From NCBI GenBank assembly GCA_910585405.1, contig CAJUDO010000020.1:1-58970 (forward strand): 58,970 nucleotides of DNA. The letters are read 5' to 3'. Each line of letters opens with the position of its first letter. Positions within the stretch are counted from its first letter, which is position 1. The translations under genes and the position numbers were made by a program. The notes under the pieces are model-generated. The model saw only the letters and a program-made list of their open reading frames with translations, did no database searches and had not been told where the DNA came from. Of the stretch, positions 42,325 to 50,808 are shown in pieces. The DNA is from an uncultured Peptococcaceae bacterium (GTDB lineage: Bacteria; Bacillota; Peptococcia; Peptococcales; Peptococcaceae).

Positions 42325-42364
42325 AGCAAAAAAGGGGTGCAGGAGCCCAGAGGAGGAGACAGGG

Positions 42365-43279
42365 ATGACAGAAGAAACGGTGAAGACGCTGTCGCGACAA
42401 TATTTTCCCCTTGAAATACAGCAAGCGTTGCTGCGCTGGCAAGGAGAACTGGAGCAGGTACAGGAAATTCGCTGCCGTTTGGGACGACCTTTACGTTTGC
42501 GCTTGCAGAGTGGCGGGGAACGGACCGTGTTGGAACAGTTGTCAACAGAGCAATTGCAGTATATCGTTGGGAGAATCAGCCAGGGTTCGGTTTATGCCTG
42601 GGAGGAAGAGTTTCGTCGTGGCTATCTTACCTTGGCAGAGGGACATCGCGTAGGTCTGGTGGGAAAAGGTGTTTTGGAGCAGGGTGCGATTCGCACTTTA
42701 AAACAAATCAGCGGTTTGAATTTTCGCATTGCCAGAGCAATGCCCGGCGCCGCCGACCAAATCTTAGAGCAGATTTTGGCTGACGGCTCTCTGCACAATG
42801 TGCTGCTTCTTTCGCCGCCTGGCTGTGGCAAAACGACCTTGCTGCGGGACATCATCCGTCAGCTCAGTGACGGCATTCCCCGACTGGGCTTTGCCGGTGT
42901 AAACGTGGGCGTGGTGGACGAGCGTTCTGAATTAGCAGGCTGTGTGAATGGTATTCCCCAGTTGGACATCGGCAGTCGCACGGATATCTTAGATGGCTGT
43001 CCGAAAAGCGAAGGAATGCGTATGCTGATTCGCTCTATGGCACCGCAAGTGGTGGCAGCAGATGAATTGGGCACAGCCGCTGATGTGCTGGCATTAGAGG
43101 AGGCTCTGCAGAGTGGTGTCTATGTGCTCAGCACTGTGCATGGCCGCAATTTGGAGGAATTGCGACGCCATCCCATTTTAGGCAGATTGGTGGAGCAGGG
43201 ATTTTTTACATGGATTGTCACCTTAGCATGGAAAAATGGACAGGTAGTAACGCAGTGCCAAAGGGGAGATTGTTTATGA
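42365..43279 (+). CDS. spoIIIAA: Stage III sporulation ATPase SpoIIIAA
   Basis: A 304-residue AAA/type II secretion-like ATPase that energises the SpoIIIA-SpoIIQ channel between mother cell and forespore. ATG 42365 follows GGAGGAGACAGGG; the frame extends back to 42305 without support. Motifs: GYLTLAEGHRVGLVGKG, Walker A LLLSPPGCGKTTLLRDI, VDERSELAG (Walker-B-like), and AADELGTAADVLALEEALQSG with STVHGR. It is the first gene of the eight-gene operon and overlaps spoIIIAB by four bases. Its presence with the complete operon marks an endospore former. Confidence 0.95.
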   Translation: MTEETVKTLSRQYFPLEIQQALLRWQGELEQVQEIRCRLGRPLRLRLQSGGERTVLEQLSTEQLQYIVGRISQGSVYAWEEEFRRGYLTLAEGHRVGLVGKGVLEQGAIRTLKQISGLNFRIARAMPGAADQILEQILADGSLHNVLLLSPPGCGKTTLLRDIIRQLSDGIPRLGFAGVNVGVVDERSELAGCVNGIPQLDIGSRTDILDGCPKSEGMRMLIRSMAPQVVAADELGTAADVLALEEALQSGVYVLSTVHGRNLEELRRHPILGRLVEQGFFTWIVTLAWKNGQVVTQCQRGDCL

Positions 43280-43788
43280 GATTGGGCGGGATGGTGTTAT
43301 TGATTGGAGCGGGAACGGCTTTCGGTTTTTATAAGGCCTATGGATTTCGTCGACGCGTTGCTGACATTATCATGTTGCAGAATGCCTTTCGTCTGTTGGA
43401 AACAGAAATTTTTTATACGCTTTCACCAGTACCTGCGGCTTTGGAGCAGTTAGAACCACGACTGCCGGTTATGTTGCAGCAGTTTTTCCATCGCGTTTGG
43501 GTGGCGATGGAGGAGGAAAAGCTTCCGGTATTTCGCGCCTGGGAGCAAGGTTTGAAGTTTTTGGAGCAGGAGACCTTTTGCGGTGCGGAGGAATTGGGCG
43601 CTGTGCGCAGTTTCGGACTCAGCCTGGGGGAAGGCGATCTGATGGCGCAGCAGAAAAATTTTCAATTGCTGCAGCAGCGTCTGCAATATGCTCTGGAGGA
43701 TGCAGAACGGCAGAAAACCTTACAGGGACGGGTTTGGCAATATATGGGCTTTTGCATCAGTATGGCGGCAGCTATTTTGTTATGCTAG
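43276..43788 (+). CDS. spoIIIAB: Stage III sporulation protein SpoIIIAB
   Basis: A 170-residue membrane protein of the type II/IV secretion GspF-like fold. ATG 43276 overlaps the spoIIIAA stop (ATGA) and is preceded by AAGGGGAG; an ATG at 43210 lies inside spoIIIAA. A short N-terminal membrane segment (LGGMVLLIGAGTAFGFY), a long helical cytoplasmic region (FRLLETEIFYTLSPVPAALEQL is the family hallmark) and a C-terminal hydrophobic segment (MGFCISMAAAILLC) are present. It works with SpoIIIAA in the feeding-tube complex. Confidence 0.92.
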   Translation: MRLGGMVLLIGAGTAFGFYKAYGFRRRVADIIMLQNAFRLLETEIFYTLSPVPAALEQLEPRLPVMLQQFFHRVWVAMEEEKLPVFRAWEQGLKFLEQETFCGAEELGAVRSFGLSLGEGDLMAQQKNFQLLQQRLQYALEDAERQKTLQGRVWQYMGFCISMAAAILLC

Positions 43789-43799
43789 GAGGCACAAGT

Positions 43800-43997
43800 A
43801 TGCAAATTGATATTATCTTTAAAATTGCCGGTATCGGTATTTTGACGGCGGTACTGCACAGTGTTCTGAAATCCATGGGGAAGGAAGATCAAGCGAATTT
43901 GGCGGCTTTGGCTGGACTAGCTATTGTGTTGTTTACAGTGATTGATTTGTTAGCAGAGTTGTTTACTCATGTAAAAACGGTATTCTTGTTATATTGA
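43800..43997 (+). CDS. spoIIIAC: Stage III sporulation protein SpoIIIAC
   Basis: A 65-residue hydrophobic protein, ATG 43800 behind CTAGGAGG. Two membrane segments are seen: about 4-25 (IDIIFKIAGIGILTAVLHSVL) and about 35-55 (NLAALAGLAIVLFTVIDLL). This is the normal SpoIIIAC size and layout. It is 11 bases after spoIIIAB and 12 before spoIIIAD, its usual partner. Confidence 0.93.
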   Translation: MQIDIIFKIAGIGILTAVLHSVLKSMGKEDQANLAALAGLAIVLFTVIDLLAELFTHVKTVFLLY

Positions 43998-44009
43998 CGG
44001 GAGCAAATT

Positions 44010-44393
44010 ATGAGTATTCTGCAGATTTTGGGAAGCGGTTTTCTGGTGCTGGTGTTGTGGCTAGTATTACAGCAATATAAAAGTAACATCAGCGTTTTTG
44101 TAGTGGTTGCCTTTGGCGTATTGATTTTTTTATCTATGGCGGGACAGTTGGAAAATATGCTGCAAACGTTGCTGCGAATGAGCCAAGAGGCCGGCGTGAA
44201 TGTGATTTATCTGACCACCATTTTAAAAATGACCGGGATTGCTTGGCTCACCGAATTTCTCTGTCAGGTTTGCCGCGATGCAGGCAGCGGTGCTTTGGCG
44301 GTGAAATTGGAGTTTGCCGCAAAAATTGCCATTTTGCTGCTGGCTTTTCCGGTACTGGCGGCAGTGATGGAGAGCGTTCTGGCAATTATATAG
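44010..44393 (+). CDS. spoIIIAD: Stage III sporulation protein SpoIIIAD
   Basis: A 127-residue membrane protein with four hydrophobic segments; LQQYKSNISVFVVVAFGVLIF and the C-terminal KLEFAAKIAILLLAFPVLAAVM are characteristic, the latter containing the conserved KxxxxxAK pattern. ATG 44010 is preceded by GGGAG. It forms part of the SpoIIIA channel complex in the outer forespore membrane. It is shorter than some homologues but complete. Confidence 0.92.
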   Translation: MSILQILGSGFLVLVLWLVLQQYKSNISVFVVVAFGVLIFLSMAGQLENMLQTLLRMSQEAGVNVIYLTTILKMTGIAWLTEFLCQVCRDAGSGALAVKLEFAAKIAILLLAFPVLAAVMESVLAII

Positions 44394-44405
44394 GAGGGAG
44401 AAGCG

Positions 44406-45464
44406 ATGGAGTGGCTGGACGAGCTGGGCACAGCGGAGCTGCTGCAAGCAATAGAAATACAGATGGAGAGCATTTGGCCTTCTCTTTCTCTGCAGCAGCT
44501 CTTTCAGGATTTTTTGCAGGGTAACTTACAACTGGATTGGCTGGAACTGGGAAAAGCCTTGGGTGATGCTCTGGTGCAAGCGGCGACAGCTCAGTTCAGT
44601 GTGTTGGGTCAATTGATTGTGTTGGCGGTAGTGGCGGCGTTGTTGCATCAATTGGAAGGGAGCTTTGCAAAGAGCAATGTGCAAAAAATTTCGGCGTTGA
44701 CCATTCAGGCGGTAGCAGTGCTACTCATCATACAAAGCGCTGCCAAGGTGTTGACGGAAGCTGCGTCGGCGGTGACTCGTCTTACTGATATCATGGAGCT
44801 TTTGCTGCCGGTGCAGTTTTTGTTGATGGTTGGACTGGGAAATTTGAAAAGCGCAGGATTGTTGCAGCCGTCGCTGGTGATTATGGTGCAGGGCGCAGCA
44901 ATTTTCTTTAAAAATATAGTGGTTCCGCTGATTACGATGGAGCTGCTCTTAAAACTGGTTAATAGCTTCAGTGATACCTATAACCTCAGTGGTTTGGCAG
45001 CTTTTCTGCGAAAGGCGATTCTTACCAGTATTAGTTTCTGTGTGATGCTGTTTTTGGCCATTCTAAGCATTGAGGGTATCAGCGGACAGGCATTGGACCG
45101 TTTGTCATTGCGTGCGGTGAAGTATGTGACAGGCTCTGCTGTACCGGTGGTGGGCGGTATGCTCTCTGGACTAATGGACACGTTGCTCAGCGGTGGGCTG
45201 ATGATTCGCAGTGCTTTGGGATTGGTGGGGTTGTTGGTGATTTTAATTTTGACAGTGCTGCCTGCGTTGAAAATTCTCTTGTTATATTTCCTGTATAACT
45301 TTACTGCAGCGATTTTGCAGCCTTTGGGTAACAGCAGGATGACTGCGCTTTTGGAGCAGACGGCGGGTAGTTTTATGCTGCTCTTTGCAGTTGTGGCGCT
45401 CACCGGCGTACTGTTTTTCTTTATGGTGCTCATTGTTTTGGCTGCCAGTGGGGCCAGTTTATGA
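44406..45464 (+). CDS. spoIIIAE: Stage III sporulation protein SpoIIIAE
   Basis: A 352-residue membrane protein with seven to eight hydrophobic segments and a soluble N-terminus of about 60 residues. ATG 44406 is preceded by AGGAGGGAG. No cleavable signal peptide is visible at this N-terminus, unlike the Bacillus homologue. The conserved core (VRAVKYVTGSAVPVVGGMLSGLMDTLLSGG-like stretch around residues 235-265) is clear. It supports the channel of the SpoIIIA complex. Confidence 0.92.
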   Translation: MEWLDELGTAELLQAIEIQMESIWPSLSLQQLFQDFLQGNLQLDWLELGKALGDALVQAATAQFSVLGQLIVLAVVAALLHQLEGSFAKSNVQKISALTIQAVAVLLIIQSAAKVLTEAASAVTRLTDIMELLLPVQFLLMVGLGNLKSAGLLQPSLVIMVQGAAIFFKNIVVPLITMELLLKLVNSFSDTYNLSGLAAFLRKAILTSISFCVMLFLAILSIEGISGQALDRLSLRAVKYVTGSAVPVVGGMLSGLMDTLLSGGLMIRSALGLVGLLVILILTVLPALKILLLYFLYNFTAAILQPLGNSRMTALLEQTAGSFMLLFAVVALTGVLFFFMVLIVLAASGASL

Positions 45465-45528
45465 ACCAAAAAAGTTTGTGATGAAATAGGAAAATATGTG
45501 GGTACTGTGTATGGGCAGGAGGCGCAAT

Positions 45529-46056
45529 ATGGAAACAGTGCGTGTGGTGATGATCAATCTTTTGGTAATGATTTTTTTTACGACAGTTTTGGATTTGTTG
45601 CTGCCAGAAGGGTCGCTGCGCAGCTATCTGAAAATGACCATGGGTTTTTTTGTGATGCTGACGCTGCTGCACCCTGTCTTGCAGCTGGCAGATCCGGACA
45701 ATATGGCGCAGAAGTGGCAGCTGTCTGTGCCGACTGTAGCGGGAACGGGCAATGCTGCCGTACAGGGTGAAGTTTATGAGGCACAGGTCAGGGAGATGGA
45801 GCAGCTTTATCAACAGAAGCTACAGGAGCAGATTTCTTCCCTGTTGTTGTTGAGTACCGATTTGGAGCAGTTTCAGGTAGCCTGTGCGGTGGAAGGGCAG
45901 TGTCTGAAAAAAGTCACAGTGCAGATTCCCCTTGGGGAAGAAGTGGATTCCCGGCGTATTGCGCAGGCATTGAGCGGATATTATGGATTGGCAACGGAAC
46001 AGATTACCGTGGAGATAAAGGAGGACGGTTGGAATGAACTGGAAGAATCTGAGTAA
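45529..46056 (+). CDS. spoIIIAF: Stage III sporulation protein SpoIIIAF
   Basis: A 175-residue protein with two N-terminal membrane segments (VVMINLLVMIFFTTVLDLLLP and YLKMTMGFFVMLTLLHPVL) and a soluble C-terminal ring-forming domain. ATG 45529 follows AGGAGG at six bases; upstream ATGs at 45496 and 45511 have no ribosome site. LDLLLPEGSLRSYLKMTMGF is a family hallmark. The end overlaps spoIIIAG by 23 bases. Confidence 0.92.
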   Translation: METVRVVMINLLVMIFFTTVLDLLLPEGSLRSYLKMTMGFFVMLTLLHPVLQLADPDNMAQKWQLSVPTVAGTGNAAVQGEVYEAQVREMEQLYQQKLQEQISSLLLLSTDLEQFQVACAVEGQCLKKVTVQIPLGEEVDSRRIAQALSGYYGLATEQITVEIKEDGWNELEESE

Positions 46057-46606
46057 GCAGCAACAAAAAAATTTGTTGCTGCTGGGATTGTTGGTTCTCT
46101 TGGGCGTTGCGCTGCTCCTGGCAGGCAGTCGGGGCGGTCAGTCAGCGGAGCAAGTGGAAAGCGGTGGGTTGCTGGGCGAAGAAAAAAACGTATTGATGGA
46201 GCAAAGTGCCGATACCAGGGTGTCTGCCTTGGAGAAACAGTTAGCCTATACTTTGTCGCAGGTGGAAGGAGCTGGTGCGGTGACAGTGCAGATTACCGTA
46301 AATGATTTGGGCCGCAAAGAATATGCGCGGGATGTCCAGAAGACGGAGAGAAACACCAGTCAAAACAATGGAGACGGCAGTCAGCAGACTACAGAAGTAC
46401 AGGAAAACCAAACAGTTGTGCAGCAAGGGGGCGCTTTGCTGGTGGAAGAAAGTATGCCTGATATTCGCGGTGTTTTGGTGGTGGCTTCCGGCGCAGACAG
46501 CGCAGTGATTCAGGAACGTTTGCTGCAGGCAGCGGCTACGGTGTTGCAGCTTTCCAGAGAGAAAATTATTGTGCTGCCGGGGGAAGGGGGCATGGACCAT
46601 GCGTGA
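46034..46606 (+). CDS. spoIIIAG: Stage III sporulation protein SpoIIIAG
   Basis: A 190-residue protein with one membrane segment (about 13-30), then a soluble domain that in Bacillus forms a 30-mer ring channel. GAGAVTVQITVNDLGRKEYARDVQK and the later IRGVLVVASGADSAVIQERLLQAA are family core elements; between them is a Ser/Gln/Asn-rich insert typical of SpoIIIAG. ATG 46034 is preceded by AAAGGAGG within spoIIIAF. It overlaps spoIIIAH by eight bases. Confidence 0.92.
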   Translation: MNWKNLSKQQQKNLLLLGLLVLLGVALLLAGSRGGQSAEQVESGGLLGEEKNVLMEQSADTRVSALEKQLAYTLSQVEGAGAVTVQITVNDLGRKEYARDVQKTERNTSQNNGDGSQQTTEVQENQTVVQQGGALLVEESMPDIRGVLVVASGADSAVIQERLLQAAATVLQLSREKIIVLPGEGGMDHA

Positions 46607-47189
46607 GTTTGGGAAAGCAGTGCGCATATTAATTCTGATGCTATGCATTGCGCTCTTTTTCGTAGGTTTTATCTGGAATCTTTGCTATGGAACAATGCCC
46701 ACAGAGGAGGCAGCATCGGCGATGAGCGCCGCAGAGCAATCACAGGCATGGGAAGCTCAATATGCCATGGAGCAGCAAAGTGCAGTGGAAACTACGCTGC
46801 GCAATGAGGGGAATGTCCATATGCCGTCAAATGCGGTGAAAGAAGTCACACCGGAAGAGCAATTTGCAGCATTGCGGATGAAGCGGGACAGTGCATGGCA
46901 GGTGCTGCAGGATCAACTTACAGAGCTGGAGCAGGCAGAGAAAGAGGAATACCTGGCCCAATATGCCCAGCGGCGTTATAAGGAACAGCGTTTGGAGCTT
47001 TTATTGCAGGCAAAGGGGATTGCCCACTGCCTTGTGATATTGGAGGAACAGCAGGCCAATGTGATTGTAGCAGAAGCAGAGCTCAGTGAGCAATATGAAA
47101 AGATTTTTGATTTAATTTTGCGCAACACGGATTTTACGGCGCAGGAAATTGTGCTGCTTCCTTTGAACAACACAGCTGGAAATTCATAG
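46599..47189 (+). CDS. spoIIIAH: Stage III sporulation protein SpoIIIAH
   Basis: A 196-residue protein. ATG 46599 is preceded by GGAAGGGGG; the frame extends back to 46569 inside spoIIIAG. A membrane segment (about 8-27) is followed by about 90 helical, Gln/Glu-rich residues and a C-terminal ring-building domain (GIAHCLVILEEQQANVIVAEAELSEQ). In Bacillus it binds forespore SpoIIQ across the septal space. It ends the operon; a strong terminator follows at 47275. Confidence 0.9.
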   Translation: MREFGKAVRILILMLCIALFFVGFIWNLCYGTMPTEEAASAMSAAEQSQAWEAQYAMEQQSAVETTLRNEGNVHMPSNAVKEVTPEEQFAALRMKRDSAWQVLQDQLTELEQAEKEEYLAQYAQRRYKEQRLELLLQAKGIAHCLVILEEQQANVIVAEAELSEQYEKIFDLILRNTDFTAQEIVLLPLNNTAGNS

Positions 47190-47274
47190 AGATTTCGTAT
47201 AAGTATGAATAAAACATAGGAAAAGGGCAGTATTTTCCGACAGAAAAAATAAAGCGAAAAACCTGCCGGTAAAG

Positions 47275-47330
47275 TTCAGAAAGGAAACAATGGTGTTTTG
47301 AACGAATTGTTTCCTCTCTGAATTTTTTTT
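47275..47330 (+). terminator. Intrinsic terminator of the spoIIIA operon
   Basis: TTCAGAAAGGAAACAAT and ATTGTTTCCTCTCTGAA form a 17-position stem with one mismatch, followed by eight T. Confidence 0.88.
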
Positions 47331-47361
47331 AGCCTTTTATGCAGAATTTATGCAAATTCAG

Positions 47362-47390
47362 TTTCAATTTTGGGTAAATGCTGGTATACT
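47362..47390 (+). promoter_or_regulatory. Promoter of the asp23-recN operon
   Basis: TTTCAA (47362-47367), 17 bases, TATACT (47385-47390), 34 bases before the Asp23 start and right after the spoIIIA terminator. Confidence 0.6.
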
Positions 47391-47424
47391 TAAAAGGACT
47401 CAGAGAAAAAATGAGGTGAAGGAT

Positions 47425-47850
47425 ATGCCTGAAGGTAAAAATCAGGAGCATGGGGTTGGTGAGACGACCAATGCCTATGGCAGTATCAAAATTGCCGAGG
47501 ATGCAGTGGCTGGTATTGTTAGTCTGGCTGCGGCACAGATTAAAGGTGTGGCAGCGATGTCGGGCAGCATGGCTTCGGGAATTACGGAAAAACTGGGCAA
47601 GAAAAACCTGGCTAAGGGAGTTAAGGTAGAAATAGAAGAACAGGACGTTAAGATTGCCCTACATATCAATGTGGAATATGGGGTGAGAATACCTCAGCTG
47701 GCGCAGGAAATGCAGAATAAGGTAAGAGATACAGTACAGACGATGACAGGCTTAAAAGTAAAAGAAGTGAATATTTATGTGCAGGGAATTTCCTTTGATC
47801 ACCTGGAAACGGTGGAGGACTCTGCGGAAAAGAAAGAAACAGAGGTGTAG
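47425..47850 (+). CDS. Asp23/Gls24-family envelope stress protein
   Basis: A 141-residue protein of the Asp23/Gls24 (DUF322) family. ATG 47425 is preceded by GAGGTGA; the frame runs back to 47350 without support. YGSIKIAEDAVAGIVSLAAAQIKGVAAMSG and GVKVEIEEQDVKIALHINVEYGVRIPQLA are the conserved halves. In Staphylococcus it is a cell-envelope-associated protein anchored by AmaP; no amaP gene is adjacent here. It is first in the housekeeping operon, 2 bases before nusB. Confidence 0.92.
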   Translation: MPEGKNQEHGVGETTNAYGSIKIAEDAVAGIVSLAAAQIKGVAAMSGSMASGITEKLGKKNLAKGVKVEIEEQDVKIALHINVEYGVRIPQLAQEMQNKVRDTVQTMTGLKVKEVNIYVQGISFDHLETVEDSAEKKETEV

Positions 47851-47852
47851 TC

Positions 47853-48392
47853 ATGAGACATCAGAGCAGAGAAACAGCATTTAAAATAATCTATCAGTTG
47901 GATATAGGAAAAAATGATTTGGAGACTGCTTTGCAGCACACCATGGAGGAAGACGGGCTGAATCGGCGAGAACGGGCATTTTGTCAGGAACTGGTGATGG
48001 CGGTGGAAGATAAATTGTCTGAAATTGACCAGATCATTGAGCGCAATACTACTGGTTGGCATGTAGGACGTATGATGAGCGTGGACCGCAATCTGCTCCG
48101 CCTGGCGGTATATGAGATGCTTTTCAGCGCCCATATATCCCCGAAAGGTGCCATCAATGAAGCAGTGGACATGGCCAAGGTGTATGGAAAGCAGGAGTCC
48201 GCAAGCTTTGTCAACAGTATACTGGACAAGGTACTGAAGCAGGAAGAACGGCGGGACGATTTGGTGACAGAAGCTGCGGCAGAGGCAGCAGAGGAACCTG
48301 CTTTGCTGCAGGAGGAACCGAAGGTTGTGACGCGGGAAATATCTGAGAAGGAAGCGGAGCAATTATTGCTGGACAGTACACAGATAATATAA
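47853..48392 (+). CDS. nusB: Transcription antitermination factor NusB
   Basis: A 179-residue NusB, which joins NusE to boxA RNA in rRNA antitermination. The core (1-130) has RETAFKIIYQLDIG, RLAVYEMLFS and KGAINEAVDMAKVYGKQESASFVNSILDKVL, all family motifs. It carries about 45 extra C-terminal residues rich in Ala and Glu (AAAEAAEEPALLQEEPK), probably disordered. ATG 47853 comes two bases after the Asp23 stop. Confidence 0.94.
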   Translation: MRHQSRETAFKIIYQLDIGKNDLETALQHTMEEDGLNRRERAFCQELVMAVEDKLSEIDQIIERNTTGWHVGRMMSVDRNLLRLAVYEMLFSAHISPKGAINEAVDMAKVYGKQESASFVNSILDKVLKQEERRDDLVTEAAAEAAEEPALLQEEPKVVTREISEKEAEQLLLDSTQII

Positions 48393-48404
48393 GCAGGTGG
48401 GTAG

Positions 48405-49631
48405 ATGCAGAAAGAAATTCTATCGGTCAGTGAGATTAATTTGTATATCAAAAAACTTTTGCAGCAGGATGGGCGAATGAGTAGCGTGTTGGTGCGGGGA
48501 GAAATTTCAAATTTTACACGGCACAGCTCGGGACATCTTTATTTTTCTTTGAAGGATACGACAGGAGCGATCAAATGCGTGATGTTTCGCAGCAATGCCC
48601 AGCGACTGCAATTTCAGCCCGGGCATGGAATGGAAGTACTGGTTTCCGGTTATGTTTCGGTGTATGAGCGGGACGGCGTATACCAGCTGTATGTGGAACA
48701 GATGATGGCAGCTGGTGCTGGTACGTTGCATTTGGCTTATGAAAAATTGAAGAAAAAGCTGGAAGGGGAAGGGCTGTTTGATAAAATGAATAAACGTCCG
48801 CTGCCTTTTTTGCCCCGGAAGGTGGGCATTGTGACTTCCCCCACCGGGGCTGCCATACGGGACTTATTATCTATTATCCATCGCCGCAATGCCGGTATAT
48901 CGGTGTATGTGGTGCCGGCTATTGTGCAGGGGCAGGAGGGCATTGCCTCTATTTGTCAATCGTTGGAGGTTCTCTACCAGCATGATATGGATGTTATTAT
49001 TGTAGGCCGAGGCGGTGGTTCACTGGAAGAATTGTGGTGCTTTAATGAAGAAGCAGTGGTGCGCAAAATTGCAGCCAGCCCGGTACCGATTATCAGCGCA
49101 GTGGGGCATGAAACTGATGTGACGCTGGCTGATTTTGCAGCGGATGTGCGGGCGGCAACGCCTTCTATGGCGGCGGAAGTGGCTGTGCCGGAGAAAAAAC
49201 AATTGGAAGAGGTATTGTCATTGCGGCAGCGCACGCTGGAGCAGCGTTTCTCCAGTCTTTTGCTTCACAAAAAACAATATTTAGAGCATTTGGCCAGCCA
49301 CCGTCTGCTGCAAAAGCCGGAATTGTTATTACAAGATCGGCAGCAGTTGCTGGATGAAACAAATGAAAAATTGGAAAAAGCTATACAACTGATTTTAGCA
49401 CAGAAAAAACAGGAGTTTGCAGCGCGTGCGGAAAAGCTCAATGCGTTGAGTCCCCTTCATGTACTGGGCCGCGGTTATGCCCTGTGCCAAAAGGAGAACG
49501 GACAGGTGGTACGCAGCGCCAGCGATACTGCAGTGGGTGAAAGGGTACAGATTGTACTGGAAAAAGGATGCTTGACAGCCAGTGTGCTAGATAGGGAGGA
49601 ACGACATGGAAGAAAAGGAATTGACTTATGA
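48405..49631 (+). CDS. xseA: Exodeoxyribonuclease VII large subunit
   Basis: A 408-residue catalytic subunit of exonuclease VII, which degrades single-stranded DNA from both ends. The N-terminal OB fold (ILSVSEINLYIKKLL, HLYFSLKDTTGAIKCVMFR) precedes the catalytic region (RKVGIVTSPTGAAIRDLL, IIVGRGGGSLEELWCFNEE, AVGHETDVTLADFAADVRAATPSMAAEVAVP), then a long coiled-coil helix. ATG 48405 follows GCAGGTGG. Its end overlaps xseB by 26 bases. Confidence 0.95.
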   Translation: MQKEILSVSEINLYIKKLLQQDGRMSSVLVRGEISNFTRHSSGHLYFSLKDTTGAIKCVMFRSNAQRLQFQPGHGMEVLVSGYVSVYERDGVYQLYVEQMMAAGAGTLHLAYEKLKKKLEGEGLFDKMNKRPLPFLPRKVGIVTSPTGAAIRDLLSIIHRRNAGISVYVVPAIVQGQEGIASICQSLEVLYQHDMDVIIVGRGGGSLEELWCFNEEAVVRKIAASPVPIISAVGHETDVTLADFAADVRAATPSMAAEVAVPEKKQLEEVLSLRQRTLEQRFSSLLLHKKQYLEHLASHRLLQKPELLLQDRQQLLDETNEKLEKAIQLILAQKKQEFAARAEKLNALSPLHVLGRGYALCQKENGQVVRSASDTAVGERVQIVLEKGCLTASVLDREERHGRKGIDL

Positions 49632-49824
49632 GCAGGCGATGGAGAGGCTGGAACAGGCGCTTTATCGCCTGGATGCCGGAGATTTGCCGCTGGAAGAGTC
49701 GCTGAACTGTTTCCAGGAAGGCTTAAATTATATCAAGATTTGTCAGGAGAAATTGAATGGGGCAGAAGGCAAGTTAAAGCTGCTTCGCGGAGAAAAATTT
49801 GTAGACTGGCAGGAGAACGGGTGA
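49606..49824 (+). CDS. xseB: Exodeoxyribonuclease VII small subunit
   Basis: A 72-residue helical protein that binds several-fold to the XseA coiled coil. LTYEQAMERLEQALYRLDAGDLPLEESLNCFQEG is the family core. ATG 49606 is preceded by GGGAGG and lies inside xseA, so the two are translationally coupled. The length is normal. Confidence 0.94.
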   Translation: MEEKELTYEQAMERLEQALYRLDAGDLPLEESLNCFQEGLNYIKICQEKLNGAEGKLKLLRGEKFVDWQENG

Positions 49825-49858
49825 CAAAAGGAGACAAGCAACGAAGGAGTTGTACGAT

Positions 49859-50743
49859 ATGGAGATAAAAGCCTATATGAAGGAGGCAAGGCAGCTTACT
49901 GATCAGCGCTTGCGGGAGCTTTTGCCGACAGAAGACACCTATCCGCAAATCATTCATGAAGCCATGGCATACAGCGTGTTTGCTGGTGGTAAGCGTTTTC
50001 GGCCATTGCTGTGTTTGGCCAGCTGTCAGGCGGTATGCGGCAGCTGGGAGCCGGCATTGGACGGAGCCTGTGCGCTGGAGTGCATTCATACTTACTCCCT
50101 GATTCACGATGACTTGCCGGGGATGGATGATGACGATTACCGTCGGGGCAAGCTGACCAATCATAAAGTCTTTGGCGACGGCATTGCAATTTTGGCCGGC
50201 GATGCGCTGCTTACCTATGCCTTTGAAATTCTGACGGGCCTGGAGCGCAGTGTGAAGCCGGAAAAACTGTTGCAGGTTATAAAAGAAATAAGTCAGGCCA
50301 GTGGCACGGCGGGTATGATTGGCGGGCAAGTGGTAGATATTATATCTGAACAGGAGAAACCTACTGCCCAGTTGTTGCAGTATATTCACCATCATAAAAC
50401 GGGCGCGCTGCTCGTCGCTTCTGTGCGCACAGGTGCGATATTAGGCGGTGCGGATGAAGCACAGCTAGAAGCGTTGACTGCTTATGCCCGTCAGTTGGGT
50501 CTGGCTTTTCAGATTACCGATGATATTCTGGATGTGGTAGGCGATGAGAAGAAGCTTGGCAAGCCAGTAGGCAGTGATGAAAAAAATGAAAAAGCAACAT
50601 TTCCCGCTTTATTTGGATTGGAGCAATCCCGCAAAATGGCCCAGGATGCCGTGGAAACAGCCATTGCCGCGTTAGAGCCCATTGGTGAAAAGGGTGATAT
50701 TTTAACAGAGCTGGCGCGATATTTGCTGGAACGGGAAAATTAG
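49859..50743 (+). CDS. ispA: Geranyl/farnesyl diphosphate synthase
   Basis: A 294-residue short-chain prenyltransferase (farnesyl diphosphate synthase type). ATG 49859 follows AAGGAG at nine bases; an in-frame TTG at 49850 is not needed. GGKRFRPLL binds isopentenyl diphosphate; the first Asp-rich motif DDLPGMDDDDYRRGK and the second DDILDVVGDEKKLGKPVGSD bind magnesium and the allylic substrate. It supplies farnesyl diphosphate for undecaprenyl and quinone tails, matching dxs two genes later. Confidence 0.94.
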   Translation: MEIKAYMKEARQLTDQRLRELLPTEDTYPQIIHEAMAYSVFAGGKRFRPLLCLASCQAVCGSWEPALDGACALECIHTYSLIHDDLPGMDDDDYRRGKLTNHKVFGDGIAILAGDALLTYAFEILTGLERSVKPEKLLQVIKEISQASGTAGMIGGQVVDIISEQEKPTAQLLQYIHHHKTGALLVASVRTGAILGGADEAQLEALTAYARQLGLAFQITDDILDVVGDEKKLGKPVGSDEKNEKATFPALFGLEQSRKMAQDAVETAIAALEPIGEKGDILTELARYLLEREN

Positions 50744-50808
50744 GGATACGATAAAATACAAAGTGATGCCGGTTTCCAAGCAGAAGATATCCGAAGGGAG
50801 TTCTGTGG

